DNA from: Chitinophaga eiseniae
Lineage (GTDB): Bacteria > Bacteroidota > Bacteroidia > Chitinophagales > Chitinophagaceae
Reading direction: 5' to 3'
NCBI RefSeq assembly: GCF_900167135.1
Contig: NZ_FUWZ01000004.1
Coordinates: 124,001 to 188,000, forward strand
Length of the DNA stretch: 64,000 bases
Numbering within the stretch: the first letter of the stretch is position 1; each line of letters opens with the position of its first letter. Below are positions 8,441 through 16,770 of the stretch, piece by piece. The position numbers were made by a program, and so were the translations under genes. The notes under the pieces were generated by a model that worked only from the letters and a program-made list of their open reading frames with translations, was not told the origin of the DNA and made no database searches.

Positions 8441-9484
8441 ATGAGCAACACTTTAGTTAACCTGACCGATACTTTGTTTGCCGAAAAGGATGGCAGCAAA
8501 TTCGCCACCCTGAAAGATAAACTCATCCGCAGTTACGCCGGCAAAGACCGGCAGGCAGTGATAGCAACGCTGGTGCGCTATGCCCGTGAAGGGCAGCTGT
8601 TGCACTGGCGGGGATACCTCATGGCAGATATTGTCCGCCTGATGGCCCCAGGAGAAAGTGCATGGCGTCCTTTTTTCGAATGGGCGGTATCACAGCCGGC
8701 GCTTGCCTATTGGGCGACCGACGGTCTGCTGACAACAGCCGGCCGCGACGCTTATCCTGTACTGGTAGCGCTGGCACTGAACGAAGACCGGTCGCCGGAG
8801 CAACGTGCCAAAGCGATGAAGAGCCTGGCCATGTACAGCCGTCAGCCTTTCGACCGAGCATTACCCGGTGACCCGGGCTATTGGAAGCCGGAGCAGCTGC
8901 GGCTCACTGAGCTGCAAGCCTGGCAGGAGCAAGGATATCCGGATGGAGCTGGATACGCGCCACCACAGGTGCATCCGTCGTTATTGCATCCCGGTAATGA
9001 TTTCGAGAAACTGATGGCCAGGCTGGACAAACAACTGGAGAAAAAACGACGGAAAAATAAAGATCACGCAAACCCCTCCGACTGGCTGACCGTGGCCGAT
9101 GAAAAAGATATGGCGTACATCCGTGAACGTTGGACGCTGCCGGATGTTTATCTTACTTTCCTGCAAAATTATTCCCCGCTGAAAGTGACCTTCTCAGGCC
9201 CGCATTTTACCGAGGGACTTTCCCTGTACGGTGCGCATGAACTGGCGGCACGGCAAGGAGGCTACGCTTTCAATGGTATCAGCGGCGAACCACTGACGGA
9301 TTGGCCTTCCGACCTGCTGGTCATTGGCGATGATGGCGCCGATCCCTATTGCCTGGACCTGTCGGCCATTAAAGACGGAGACGCGCCGGTGCTGATGGCG
9401 CTGCACGGGCAGGGGGACTGGGATTTTGAAGTGTATGCGGAAAGTTTTGCGGAACTTATCAGGAAATTGGTGGCTGTAAAGTAA
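8441..9484 (+). CDS. SMI1/KNR4 (SUKH) domain protein
   Basis: From ATG 8441 the product is 347 aa; an in-frame TTG at 8432 is less likely. The N-terminal half (about 1-190) is helical with HEAT-like spacing and no family I can name. The C-terminal part (about 215-345) has the SMI1/KNR4 pattern: initial helix with IRERWTLPDVYLTFLQNYSP, a central LYGAHELAARQ, then LLVIGDDGADPYCLDL and the terminal WDFEVYAESFAELIRKL. SUKH proteins often act as toxin-immunity proteins, but no toxin is adjacent. A TACCTTG -7-like sequence at 8428-8434 lies only 6 nt from the ATG. Confidence 0.75.
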   Translation: MSNTLVNLTDTLFAEKDGSKFATLKDKLIRSYAGKDRQAVIATLVRYAREGQLLHWRGYLMADIVRLMAPGESAWRPFFEWAVSQPALAYWATDGLLTTAGRDAYPVLVALALNEDRSPEQRAKAMKSLAMYSRQPFDRALPGDPGYWKPEQLRLTELQAWQEQGYPDGAGYAPPQVHPSLLHPGNDFEKLMARLDKQLEKKRRKNKDHANPSDWLTVADEKDMAYIRERWTLPDVYLTFLQNYSPLKVTFSGPHFTEGLSLYGAHELAARQGGYAFNGISGEPLTDWPSDLLVIGDDGADPYCLDLSAIKDGDAPVLMALHGQGDWDFEVYAESFAELIRKLVAVK

Positions 9485-9518
9485 TCACTTTTAGAGGATA
9501 TAAAAATTTGATCACCCC

Positions 9519-9875
9519 ATGATAAATCTGCAGCTACTCGTCATCAAAACGCACCAGCCTGAAGTACTGGCAGCGTTCTACACGCTGCTGGGAATCGAGT
9601 TTGAATACCACCAGCACGGTAAGGGCCCTTTTCACTATGCCAGCAAAAATGGCCTGCCTGTAATGGAAATTTATCCATTGCCTGCGAATGTGCCAACTGC
9701 GGATAACACCACGCGTTTGGGTTTCGGAGTGACACAGCTGGATGAACTTATTAGACGCCTGCAACAACAGCAGACGCCCATTTTTGCAATACCGGGGCAA
9801 AGCGAGTGGGGCTACCGCGCCATAGTACAAGATCCTGACGGCCGAAAAGTAGAACTAACGGAAATGCCTACTTGA
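9519..9875 (+). CDS. VOC-superfamily (glyoxalase/bleomycin-resistance-like) protein
   Basis: A 118-aa protein with the paired beta-alpha-beta-beta-beta layout of the vicinal-oxygen-chelate superfamily. It starts LQLLVIKTHQPEVLAAFYTLLG and ends AIVQDPDGRKVELTE, where the Glu near the C-terminus is a usual metal ligand. A single-domain length of about 120 aa is normal. The substrate is unknown. The 3' end overlaps the convergent macro-domain gene by 8 bp. A TAAAAATTTG sequence at about 9500-9509 may be the -7 element. Confidence 0.82.
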   Translation: MINLQLLVIKTHQPEVLAAFYTLLGIEFEYHQHGKGPFHYASKNGLPVMEIYPLPANVPTADNTTRLGFGVTQLDELIRRLQQQQTPIFAIPGQSEWGYRAIVQDPDGRKVELTEMPT

Positions 9876-10341
9876 AATCGTATACTGTTACTCCAATACC
9901 TTTGGTCATCAGTTCCTGCTGAAGAAGAGGTGCTATCTTATCCCAGGTGCCGCCGGCGAGGCCGCAGCCTATGCGGGGCATATGTACGGTGGCATTATGT
10001 GCCGCGGCAAATGCCGCTACCTGCCGCAGGCCTTCCTGTATGGCTTCATAACGAACGGGAGGGAGGCCGTCTTTGCCATTGGTGATTTTATGCTGGCCAA
10101 TAACATTGGCTACCCACAATTGCGGTTCCACCGCCACCAGCTGTGCGTTCCCCAACGCGAAATTTTCTCCGGAGGCATACCAGTCGCGGAACTGTTTTTC
10201 CGGTTGCGGCCAACGGGCAGACAACGCCAGTACAAATCCTTTTCCCCAACGCCCAATATCATTACAGATATGGACAATTATTTTTTCGCCGTCGCCAACG
10301 GGTTGCGTAGCATCTCCCTGCATATACCTGATCTCGCTCAT
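9868..10341 (-). CDS. Macro-domain protein (ADP-ribose-binding / deacylase type)
   Basis: A 157-aa single macro domain. It starts IRYMQGDATQP and continues with IVHICNDIGRWGKGFVLAL and NVIGQHKI, then the phosphate-binding loop MPRIGCGLAGGTWDKI. The family binds ADP-ribose and related nucleotides; this short form with GRWGKGF resembles the ALC1/TARG1-like group that removes ADP-ribose from Glu/Asp or O-acetyl-ADP-ribose. The specific reaction is inference. Its own promoter is visible (TACTTTTG on the minus strand at 10365-10372). Confidence 0.88.
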   Translation of the reverse strand: MSEIRYMQGDATQPVGDGEKIIVHICNDIGRWGKGFVLALSARWPQPEKQFRDWYASGENFALGNAQLVAVEPQLWVANVIGQHKITNGKDGLPPVRYEAIQEGLRQVAAFAAAHNATVHMPRIGCGLAGGTWDKIAPLLQQELMTKGIGVTVYDFK

Positions 10342-10364
10342 CCTGGTTAATATTTACTTTGCGT

Positions 10365-10395
10365 CAAAAGTACGTTAACGTGGTTGCATTACCAA
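10365..10395 (-). promoter_or_regulatory. Promoter of the macro-domain gene
   Basis: On the minus strand, TACTTTTG (10372-10365) matches TAnnTTTG, with TTG (10395-10393) 20 bp upstream at the -33 position. The start codon is 23 bp downstream. Confidence 0.6.
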
Positions 10396-10418
10396 ATATC
10401 TGATCAGGCGTGAAACAT

Positions 10419-10447
10419 AAAAAATCAGCCCTGTCGGGAGACAGGGC
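10419..10447 (-). terminator. Rho-independent terminator of the DoxX-like gene
   Basis: GCCCTGTC (10428-10435) and GACAGGGC (10440-10447) form a perfect 8-bp stem with a GGGA loop. The A-run on the plus-strand left side is the T-run downstream of the hairpin for minus-strand transcription. Confidence 0.85.
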
Positions 10448-10458
10448 TGCAGCTCATT

Positions 10459-10848
10459 TCACGCGACTGACAACTTCGATGGGTCTTTTTCCTTCAATCT
10501 TTTGTGGTGATAGATATAAGAGCCGGCAAGTACCGCAAAGAAGATGAGGAACATCCAGGAGGTTGCAGCGTCACCAACAGCAATGCCGGAGTAGAGTGCG
10601 CCGGTAAGGTCATACACCAGGCCGGCGTATGCCCATTCTTTCAGGCGCGGATGGCCGGGAGTGACGATAGCAATGACAGCCAGCAGTTTGGCGACGCCCA
10701 GGAATGGGAGCAGGTACATCGGATAGCCGAGGTGCTGGAAGACATCCCTGGCTTCTTTTACAGACAGCGCATCCGGTATGGCAGACATGGTAATTCCCAC
10801 AGCAAGTAAACCGGTGAAAATCCAATAAAGAACAGTTGTTTTTTTCAT
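10459..10848 (-). CDS. DoxX-like four-TM membrane protein
   Basis: From ATG 10848 the product is 129 aa with four hydrophobic segments and the DoxX-like hallmarks: MSAIPDAL after TM1, HLGYPMYLLPFLGVAKLLAV in TM2 and KEWAYAGLVYDLTGA in TM3. The longer in-frame start at 10908 reads through the upstream inverted repeat and is not preferred. DoxX-like proteins of Bacteroidetes are commonly paired with HxlR or TetR regulators; none is adjacent here, but the upstream region carries an inverted repeat and a pair of direct repeats. The molecular function of the family is not settled. Confidence 0.85.
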   Translation of the reverse strand: MKKTTVLYWIFTGLLAVGITMSAIPDALSVKEARDVFQHLGYPMYLLPFLGVAKLLAVIAIVTPGHPRLKEWAYAGLVYDLTGALYSGIAVGDAATSWMFLIFFAVLAGSYIYHHKRLKEKDPSKLSVA

Positions 10849-10854
10849 GTGATA

Positions 10855-10896
10855 GCTATTTATGGGTGTTTCATGATAACAGTGTTTATAAATAGC
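10855..10896. promoter_or_regulatory. Inverted repeat just upstream of the DoxX-like gene
   Basis: GCTATTTAT (10855-10863) and ATAAATAGC (10888-10896) are a perfect 9-bp inverted repeat with a 24-bp spacer, 7 bp upstream of the DoxX start codon. It may be an operator or a leader hairpin. Confidence 0.4.
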
Positions 10897-10990
10897 CGCG
10901 TGGCTCACGTGGTGACATTCAGGGGGAAATGGTCATCGTCTGTATTGCTTCCTTTCTGCCCGGATGAACAGCTCCCGTCTCATTAATACG

Positions 10991-11034
10991 CAACCTTTTG
11001 GTTGTATAAAGATAGGGAACCTTTGGTTTGTATA
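10991..11034. repeat. Two direct copies of an 18-bp palindromic motif
   Basis: CAACCTTTTGGTTGTATA (10991-11008) and GAACCTTTGGTTTGTATA (11017-11034) are near-identical copies spaced 26 bp apart. Each contains AACC...GGTT dyad symmetry. They lie between the divergent DoxX-like and lactonase genes, so they are probably regulator-binding sites. Confidence 0.55.
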
Positions 11035-11137
11035 TTGATTTTTTCCGGGAGACGTAATTATGATTTCCAAAGATGCTTTGATAGTTTTGTAAAGACAGCT
11101 ACGCGCTATCCTTTCACGTTAAAAACGAATACATCCT

Positions 11138-12265
11138 TTGAAAAAGAAATTCCGGTTGTTATGTCTGCTGGCAATGGGCATCAGCCAGCTGCTGTCTGCG
11201 CAGCATTACTACTTGTTTGTCGGGTCCTATAACCAGGATAAAAGCAAGGCAGGCATCTATATTTACCGTTTTAATCCCGATGGAGGGACGTTACAGGCGG
11301 TCAGCTCCGTCAGCCAGGTGCTGAACCCCGCTTACCTGGTGCCTTCGGCCGACGGCCGCTACCTATACGCCTGTACGGAGGCGCAGACGCCGGGGGGTGG
11401 CAGCGTGACCAGCTACACTTTTAACCCGGAAACAGGGGAGGCAGCCTGGCGCAGCAGCCAGTCTGCCGGTGGCGAAAACCCGGTATACATCGCAGAACAT
11501 AACAGCGGTCACTGGCTGGCAGTGGCGAATTATACCGGCGGCAGCGCCGCAGTGCTCCCGGTAAAGGATGGTTATATAGGCAAAGCAGGACAGGTGCTGG
11601 TATTCAAGGACAGCAGTCTCACGGACCGGCAACGCAGCTCGCACGTTCATTCGGCGGTACTGGACCCGGCAAACCGTTTTCTTTTCCTGCCGGACCTCGG
11701 GGCGGATAAAATCCGTTGTTTCGCTTTTAATGCAGATAATGCGCAGCCATTGCAACCGGCCTCGCCGCCCTTTACCACAACAGTGCCAGGCAGCGGTCCG
11801 CGGCACTTCACGTTTCATCCCCGGCTGCCCCTGGCTTATAGTATAGAAGAATTGTCGGGCATGGTCAGCGTATACCGGTATGGCAACGGGCGGCTCGATA
11901 GCTTGCAACGGATAACGGCGCACTATACACGCAAAAAAGGAGACAACTACGGCGGCGCAGACATCCACACCTCGCCGGATGGCCGTTTCCTATACGTCTC
12001 CACCCGTATGGATGAAAATATCATCGTAACCTACGCCATCGATCCGGCGTCGGGGCTGCTCAAAAAAATCGCACATCAGTCTGCCGGAGGTAATCATCCG
12101 CGTAACTTCGTGATCGATCCTACCGGAAGATACCTGCTGGTGGCCAATCAAATGAGCAATAACATCGTGGTGTTTGAACGCAACGCAAAAACGGGGCTGT
12201 TGAAGAAAACGGGTACGGAGCTAACCATGCCGGCGCCTTCCTGCTTACAGATCAAAGCTTATTAA
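11138..12265 (+). CDS. Secreted lactonase-family beta-propeller protein
   Basis: This 375-aa protein starts at TTG 11138, which is needed to give a complete signal peptide (residues 1-21, cleavage after LSA). The body is a seven-bladed propeller of the lactonase / 6-phosphogluconolactonase (YbhE) family, with repeated blade signatures: FVGSYNQDKSKAGIYIYRF, LVPSADGRYLYA, ADIHTSPDGRFLYVSTR and FVIDPTGRYLLVANQ. The signal peptide suggests a periplasmic enzyme acting on an external lactone rather than the cytosolic pentose-phosphate step; that is inference. It ends 3 bp from the convergent steroid-reductase-like gene. Confidence 0.87.
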   Translation: MKKKFRLLCLLAMGISQLLSAQHYYLFVGSYNQDKSKAGIYIYRFNPDGGTLQAVSSVSQVLNPAYLVPSADGRYLYACTEAQTPGGGSVTSYTFNPETGEAAWRSSQSAGGENPVYIAEHNSGHWLAVANYTGGSAAVLPVKDGYIGKAGQVLVFKDSSLTDRQRSSHVHSAVLDPANRFLFLPDLGADKIRCFAFNADNAQPLQPASPPFTTTVPGSGPRHFTFHPRLPLAYSIEELSGMVSVYRYGNGRLDSLQRITAHYTRKKGDNYGGADIHTSPDGRFLYVSTRMDENIIVTYAIDPASGLLKKIAHQSAGGNHPRNFVIDPTGRYLLVANQMSNNIVVFERNAKTGLLKKTGTELTMPAPSCLQIKAY

Positions 12266-12268
12266 ACG

Positions 12269-13036
12269 TTACCAGAGAAAGGGTATCAATACCCGCCGTT
12301 GTGAAGGATAGTCCGGGAACCGCTGACGGTACCACCGCTGGTTGGCAGCGGCCCTTGGTACAAGGTTGGCGCAGGTCCAGATAAAGAAAGCCAGCGCAGG
12401 CGCACTCCACGTCAGCAGCGCATAACCACCCCATTCCAGGATTTCTCCCATAAGGTTGGGGGAAGTGACGTATTCAAACAGTCCACCCTGCGGCAACTTG
12501 TAACCGGTGTCATGTTTGCCGCGCAGCCCTATCAGGTGATAATCCGCCGACCAGTTGATCAGCATACCGGCAAAAAAGCAGCAGGCGCCTGCTATGAAAG
12601 GGGGACTGGTACACCAATCGTCAGGGTATGTTGCGTAATGCCCAAACCAGGCACCCAGCAAGGAACCATTCACGGTATTAAAAAGAACAGCCGATAACAT
12701 AATCACCAGCGGCATCTTCTTGCCGCGGGTGCGTATCATAAACGGATATACGAAGCTGCGGTGCAGGTAATGCAGCAGGAACATGCCGGTCATCACACCG
12801 GCCGGCGAGGTCCATTTCACCGCCGTTGGCGGCTGCCATATAAAGAAAGATACCAGCACGGTGGTCTCCATGAATATCCATCCCAGTTTATTACTGATCA
12901 TCGGGCCCCATTTCTCAGAGGTGAAGCGTCCGTACGGCGCCTCGCGCCGCAGCAGGTACAGCGCGGCGATAATGCCGATGGCGGACCAGCCGCCGATAAA
13001 AAGGTAGTATTGCTGAAGGGAAGGGTATGCATTCAT
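12269..13036 (-). CDS. Steroid 5-alpha-reductase-like (DUF1295/SRD5A) membrane protein
   Basis: A 255-aa membrane protein with about six hydrophobic segments. Its C-terminus has the 3-oxo-5-alpha-steroid 4-dehydrogenase signature: GYKLPQGGLFEYVTSPN, GEILEWGGYAL, then NLVPRAAANQRWYRQRFPDY and RRVLIPF, matching the NADPH-binding C-terminal domain. Length equals that of human SRD5A1. The start overlaps the stop of the upstream extended SDR by 4 bp (ATGA), so the two are translationally coupled. The natural substrate in a Bacteroidete is unknown. Confidence 0.88.
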   Translation of the reverse strand: MNAYPSLQQYYLFIGGWSAIGIIAALYLLRREAPYGRFTSEKWGPMISNKLGWIFMETTVLVSFFIWQPPTAVKWTSPAGVMTGMFLLHYLHRSFVYPFMIRTRGKKMPLVIMLSAVLFNTVNGSLLGAWFGHYATYPDDWCTSPPFIAGACCFFAGMLINWSADYHLIGLRGKHDTGYKLPQGGLFEYVTSPNLMGEILEWGGYALLTWSAPALAFFIWTCANLVPRAAANQRWYRQRFPDYPSQRRVLIPFLW

Positions 13037-14007
13037 GGGAGCATCTTGTTTTCTTTAAACCATACGATTGTGTCCTGTAAAGTGCCGGCGAGACTACCGG
13101 GACGAAAGCCCAGTTCCCGCGCTGCTTTGCTGCTGTCTATTTTGCGGTTGCTGCGGATAAGGTTGTATATCGATTGCCGGGTGTAAAACGGCGCGCCGCC
13201 GGTGAGCCGCCCAAGGGCACGCACCAGCGGCAGAAGCCCCATCACCAGCCACAGGGGCAATACGGGAAGGAATATACGTTTTCCTTTGGTCTGTGCAATA
13301 TGTGCCGATAGTGTTTTCAGCGTCATCCACTCGCCGCTGAGGATATAGGCCTGACCGGGAGTGCCGGCTGTCAGCGCCCGGGAAACAGCCTGCGCTACCT
13401 CCCTGACATCCACAAAGTCCACGCCGCCGGGAAATATCGCGGGTATCTTTCCCTGGTAAATACGTACTACAGCGTCCCCAATCAAAGAAGGGCGCCGGTC
13501 AAACGGACCGATAACTGCCGTAGGCGCCAGCGCGATCACCTCCAGCTGTGGCCCGTTACAGGCCATCGCCGCCTCCTGGGCTACCGCTTTGGAATGATCA
13601 TAACTGTAACGCATCGCCTGTGTGTATGGACGGGTTTCGTCCATCGGCATATCGTAAGGGGCCTGCTCGTAGGCGGTGATAGAGCTGATGTATAAAAAAC
13701 GACGGACGCTGGCCTGTTGCGAAGCTTCGGCCAACAGCCGGGTAGTGGTGGTATTAAAGTGAAAAGCTTCCATATCCGGCGTATCGCTCACCGAGATAAC
13801 CGCCGCCATGTGAATGACTGCATCCATACCTGCTACAAACGTAGCGACAAAATCAGGATCTAACAGGGAACCATATACGTAGGTAACACCGTTGGCGGGT
13901 GGCTGGGTTTTCCGGACGTGAATGCTCAACTGGTGTCCCTGGGCCAGCAGCAAGGGTGTGAGGACGGTGCCTATGTAACCCGTTGCGCCGGTGATTGCGA
14001 TTTTCAT
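13033..14007 (-). CDS. NAD-dependent epimerase/dehydratase (extended SDR)
   Basis: The start is ATG 14007 (324 aa), not the in-frame 14037, because the protein then begins MKIAITGATGYIG, the Rossmann motif. Other features are MDAVIHMAAVISV, SSITAYEQAP and the catalytic YSYDHSK, which fits YxxxK. The C-terminal end, RELGFRPGSLAGTLQDTIVWF, resembles the 3-beta-hydroxysteroid-dehydrogenase / DFR group. It is coupled to the SRD5A-like gene. The upstream region holds a TATATTCG -7 element (minus strand 14018-14011) inside an inverted repeat. Confidence 0.87.
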   Translation of the reverse strand: MKIAITGATGYIGTVLTPLLLAQGHQLSIHVRKTQPPANGVTYVYGSLLDPDFVATFVAGMDAVIHMAAVISVSDTPDMEAFHFNTTTTRLLAEASQQASVRRFLYISSITAYEQAPYDMPMDETRPYTQAMRYSYDHSKAVAQEAAMACNGPQLEVIALAPTAVIGPFDRRPSLIGDAVVRIYQGKIPAIFPGGVDFVDVREVAQAVSRALTAGTPGQAYILSGEWMTLKTLSAHIAQTKGKRIFLPVLPLWLVMGLLPLVRALGRLTGGAPFYTRQSIYNLIRSNRKIDSSKAARELGFRPGSLAGTLQDTIVWFKENKMLP

Positions 14008-14037
14008 GCATCGAATATAATATTTTATTTGATGCAT
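14006..14037 (-). promoter_or_regulatory. Inverted repeat flanking the -7 element of the SDR/SRD5A operon
   Basis: ATGCATC (14006-14012) and GATGCAT (14031-14037) are perfect inverted copies 18 bp apart. Between and overlapping them lies TATATTCG (minus strand, 14018-14011), a TAnnTTCG -7 element. Possible operator. Confidence 0.4.
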
Positions 14038-14043
14038 TATTGT

Positions 14044-14065
14044 GCCCGGAGCTTCAGCCCCGGGC
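14044..14065. repeat. GC-rich hairpin (REP-like) downstream of the multicopper oxidase gene
   Basis: GCCCGG (14044-14049) pairs with CCGGGC (14060-14065) around AGCTTCAGCC. Closely similar sequence (CCCGGGCTTTCAGCCCCGGG) recurs at 47941-47960, suggesting a dispersed short repeat. Confidence 0.4.
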
Positions 14066-14073
14066 TACCACGA

Positions 14074-16215
14074 TTAATAGGATAATGTTATCCCTGCGCC
14101 CAGGCCCATGTCGCTGTCGTAGTGGGTAGAAAGGGCGAAGTTGCGGGTGAAGATGTACCGGAAACCGGCCATATACTCCTTATCGGTGTTCACCATAAAG
14201 TTGAACCTTAATCTTCTCGTGATGGGCACGTCGTCGCGCATCAGCTGTACACGCAGCCTGCCGTCGGTATCGATAGAGGCGTCTGCCAGGATGAGCATGG
14301 GTAGGGTGTATTGTACACCGAGGTGCAGCACCTGCCGGAAGTCTTTCGTGCTGCGCTGGCCAAACAGGTTCTTTTCGTCGTCATCGCCCATTTTGCGGTA
14401 ACGTACGTCCCAGCCCACATAACCCAGCAGCCATTGGTTTTTACCGAAGTAACGGCCAAAGTGCGTCTCGTTTTCGTAACCATGCCTGTCGTTAAGGCCT
14501 ATACGCCATTCGGCGGAGAGGCGGTAACGGGTGTTGGAGAGCATGATCTCACCGTCACTGCCGTTGCTTTCCAGTCCTACCTGGCCCATGAGATGCAGCA
14601 TGCGGTCGTCGCGTTTCAGCATCCGGTATGCTTTCACCGGGTCTGGTACCTGCGGATTGGGAGGGGAGTCTTCATAACTGAACACACGGCCCATCCCGCT
14701 CATCATATGGTATAAGATGTGACAGTGGAAGAACCAGTCGCCGCTCTCGGTAGCGGCAAACTCGATGGTATCTACCTCCATCGGCATGATGTCCAGTACG
14801 GTTTTCAGCGGGGAGTATTCCCCCTGGCCGTTGAGTACCCGGAAGAAATGGCCATGCAGGTGCATGGGATGACGCATCATGGTGTTGTTGTACAGGACAA
14901 TGCGTACGTTCTCTCCTTTTTTGATCAGTATCTTGTCGGTTTCTGAAACAGTTTTGTTGTTGATGGTCCACACATAACGGTTCATGTTGCCGGTCAGCTC
15001 AAACCGGAACTCCCTGGTGGGGCCTGCCGGCAGCGTGGTTTTTGCCGGCGCTTTGAGCATGCCGTAGTTGAGTGTTACAATATCGCCGGTGGTGGAATCA
15101 GGGTTGGTGATCTCCGGATACATGACGGTGTTCATGTCCATGGTCTGGTTGGTCATCATCATGCCGCCGCTGGTATCGAGGTTGCCATCCATGCGCATCA
15201 TGTCGTTCATCATTTTCATCCCTTCGAAGTATTTGAGTTTAGGGAGATGGCGGGCGGCTACTTTCTCACCGGCGCCTAACCACAGGGAGGTGCTGTTGGT
15301 ACGGTCTTCTGCAGTGGCCAGGAATTCGTAGCTTTTATTATCCGGGATGGTCACGATCACATCATATGTTTCGGACACGCCTACCAGCAGACGGTCTACT
15401 TCCACAGGCTCCACATCGGCGCCGTCGTTGGCTACCACGGTGAGCTTACCACCGCCGTAGTTGAGCCAGAAATAGGTGGAGGAGCTGCCGTTAATGACCC
15501 GCAGCCGTACTTTATCGCCAGCCTTGTACGCCGGCGCAGCGGCCTGTGGCTGGCCGTTGGTGAGGAAACGTTCGTAGTATACGTCACTCACGTCCATGGC
15601 GTTCATCCGTTTCCATTCGTTGGTGACTTTCGTGCCGAAATAGCCTTTTTTGATGGCTTCGGCGTAACTCTGGGTAGAACCTTTTTTGATGGCGAACCAG
15701 TCGCTCGCATTGTGCAGCATACGGTTCACCTGGTGCGGGTGGATGTCGGTCCAGTCACTGAGCAGTATCACCTCTTCCTTTTGCGGGGCGGCGTTTCTTT
15801 CATGGAAAACGATGGAGCCGTACATGCCGCTTTGTTCCTGGAACATGGTGTGACTGTGGTACCAGTAAGTACCGTGTTGTACAACAGGAAAGCGGAACTT
15901 ATGGGTTTGCCCGGCTTTGATAGGTTGTGTGGTCAGGTAGGGGACGCCATCTTCCTGGTTGGGCAATATCAGGCCGTGCCAGTGGATGGACGTTTCTTCA
16001 TTCAGGGTATTATGAACATATATTTCGGCGGTATCCCCTTCGGTGAAGTGCAGCACAGGGCCGGGGATGGTGCCGTTGATGGCCAGTGCATGTTTCATTT
16101 TACCGGAATAGCGGACCATGGTATCGCCCACATAAAGATCGTAACGGATGGTTTTTTGTGCAAAGACAGTGTAACTGGCAAAGAGCAGCAGAAGCAGTGA
16201 GAGGAGCTGTTTCAT
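14074..16215 (-). CDS. Multicopper oxidase with C-terminal CopB-like barrel segment
   Basis: A 713-aa protein: signal peptide 1-19; three cupredoxin domains to about residue 515; then about 170 residues of beta-rich sequence (560-713) resembling CopB-type outer-membrane copper-resistance proteins. Copper ligands are visible: HWHG 78-81, HSH 120-122, HPMHLHGHF 449-457 and HCHILYHMMSGM 497-508 (T1 Cys498, His503, Met508). A Met-rich stretch at 333-365 is typical of CopA/CueO-type cuprous oxidases. It probably oxidises Cu(I) in the periplasm. It is last of the HMA, DUF3347, oxidase run. The oxidase plus barrel fusion is unusual; the C-terminal assignment is by pattern only. Confidence 0.9.
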   Translation of the reverse strand: MKQLLSLLLLLFASYTVFAQKTIRYDLYVGDTMVRYSGKMKHALAINGTIPGPVLHFTEGDTAEIYVHNTLNEETSIHWHGLILPNQEDGVPYLTTQPIKAGQTHKFRFPVVQHGTYWYHSHTMFQEQSGMYGSIVFHERNAAPQKEEVILLSDWTDIHPHQVNRMLHNASDWFAIKKGSTQSYAEAIKKGYFGTKVTNEWKRMNAMDVSDVYYERFLTNGQPQAAAPAYKAGDKVRLRVINGSSSTYFWLNYGGGKLTVVANDGADVEPVEVDRLLVGVSETYDVIVTIPDNKSYEFLATAEDRTNSTSLWLGAGEKVAARHLPKLKYFEGMKMMNDMMRMDGNLDTSGGMMMTNQTMDMNTVMYPEITNPDSTTGDIVTLNYGMLKAPAKTTLPAGPTREFRFELTGNMNRYVWTINNKTVSETDKILIKKGENVRIVLYNNTMMRHPMHLHGHFFRVLNGQGEYSPLKTVLDIMPMEVDTIEFAATESGDWFFHCHILYHMMSGMGRVFSYEDSPPNPQVPDPVKAYRMLKRDDRMLHLMGQVGLESNGSDGEIMLSNTRYRLSAEWRIGLNDRHGYENETHFGRYFGKNQWLLGYVGWDVRYRKMGDDDEKNLFGQRSTKDFRQVLHLGVQYTLPMLILADASIDTDGRLRVQLMRDDVPITRRLRFNFMVNTDKEYMAGFRYIFTRNFALSTHYDSDMGLGAGITLSY

Positions 16216-16304
16216 AAAAGATATTTATCGACGGAAGGCAGGAGGACAGGACGGGAAAGTGGCGTGGGGAGCGGGAAGAGGGCCCGGCTCCCCTGCCACG
16301 GCTG

Positions 16305-16757
16305 TTACTTGATGGTATCGTTTACTTTACCGCAGGTCAGCATCTGGCTGCCGTAGTAAGGGTTTTTGATGGCGCTGCTGTTGCTGAGCCAGGAGGCCTT
16401 TTTCATCGGGCAGTACTCCTGGTAGATCGGCTGGTCAGACAGTTTGGATGACTTGGCCAGCTGATACAGATCGTCAGACAAGGTTTTGAAGGCTTCCCGC
16501 TGGCGGGCCAGGTCTTTGCTACCGGTGATACCAGATGCGTCAGCAATCAGTTTGTCTTTTACGGCTGCATCGGATGTTTTGGCGGCCTGCACAAAAGAGG
16601 CGGCGGCACGGGCTGCATTATCAGCATTACCGCTTACCAGTGCATCTTTGATGCTGTAGTAATTGGTCAGGAGTGGAGATTGTCCTTTGTCCTGGGCTTC
16701 ACCGCGGAATTGGAAGAGGGCGGTGAGCATGGATGCGGCAAAAATAAACTTTTTCAT
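16305..16757 (-). CDS. DUF3347-domain secreted protein, copper-island associated
   Basis: From ATG 16757 the product is 150 aa. The signal peptide is residues 1-22 (cleavage near GEA), followed by a four-helix-like DUF3347 domain starting LLTNYYSIKDALVSGNA. The C-terminal motif YCPMKKASWLSNSSAIKNPY...SQMLTCGKV is the conserved Cys/Met-containing tail of DUF3347 and of CusB-like C-termini, probably binding copper (inference). It lies 13 bp downstream of the HMA gene. The longer in-frame start at 16832 overlaps the HMA gene and is rejected. Confidence 0.85.
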   Translation of the reverse strand: MKKFIFAASMLTALFQFRGEAQDKGQSPLLTNYYSIKDALVSGNADNAARAAASFVQAAKTSDAAVKDKLIADASGITGSKDLARQREAFKTLSDDLYQLAKSSKLSDQPIYQEYCPMKKASWLSNSSAIKNPYYGSQMLTCGKVNDTIK

Positions 16758-16770
16758 ATCTGTAATTTTT

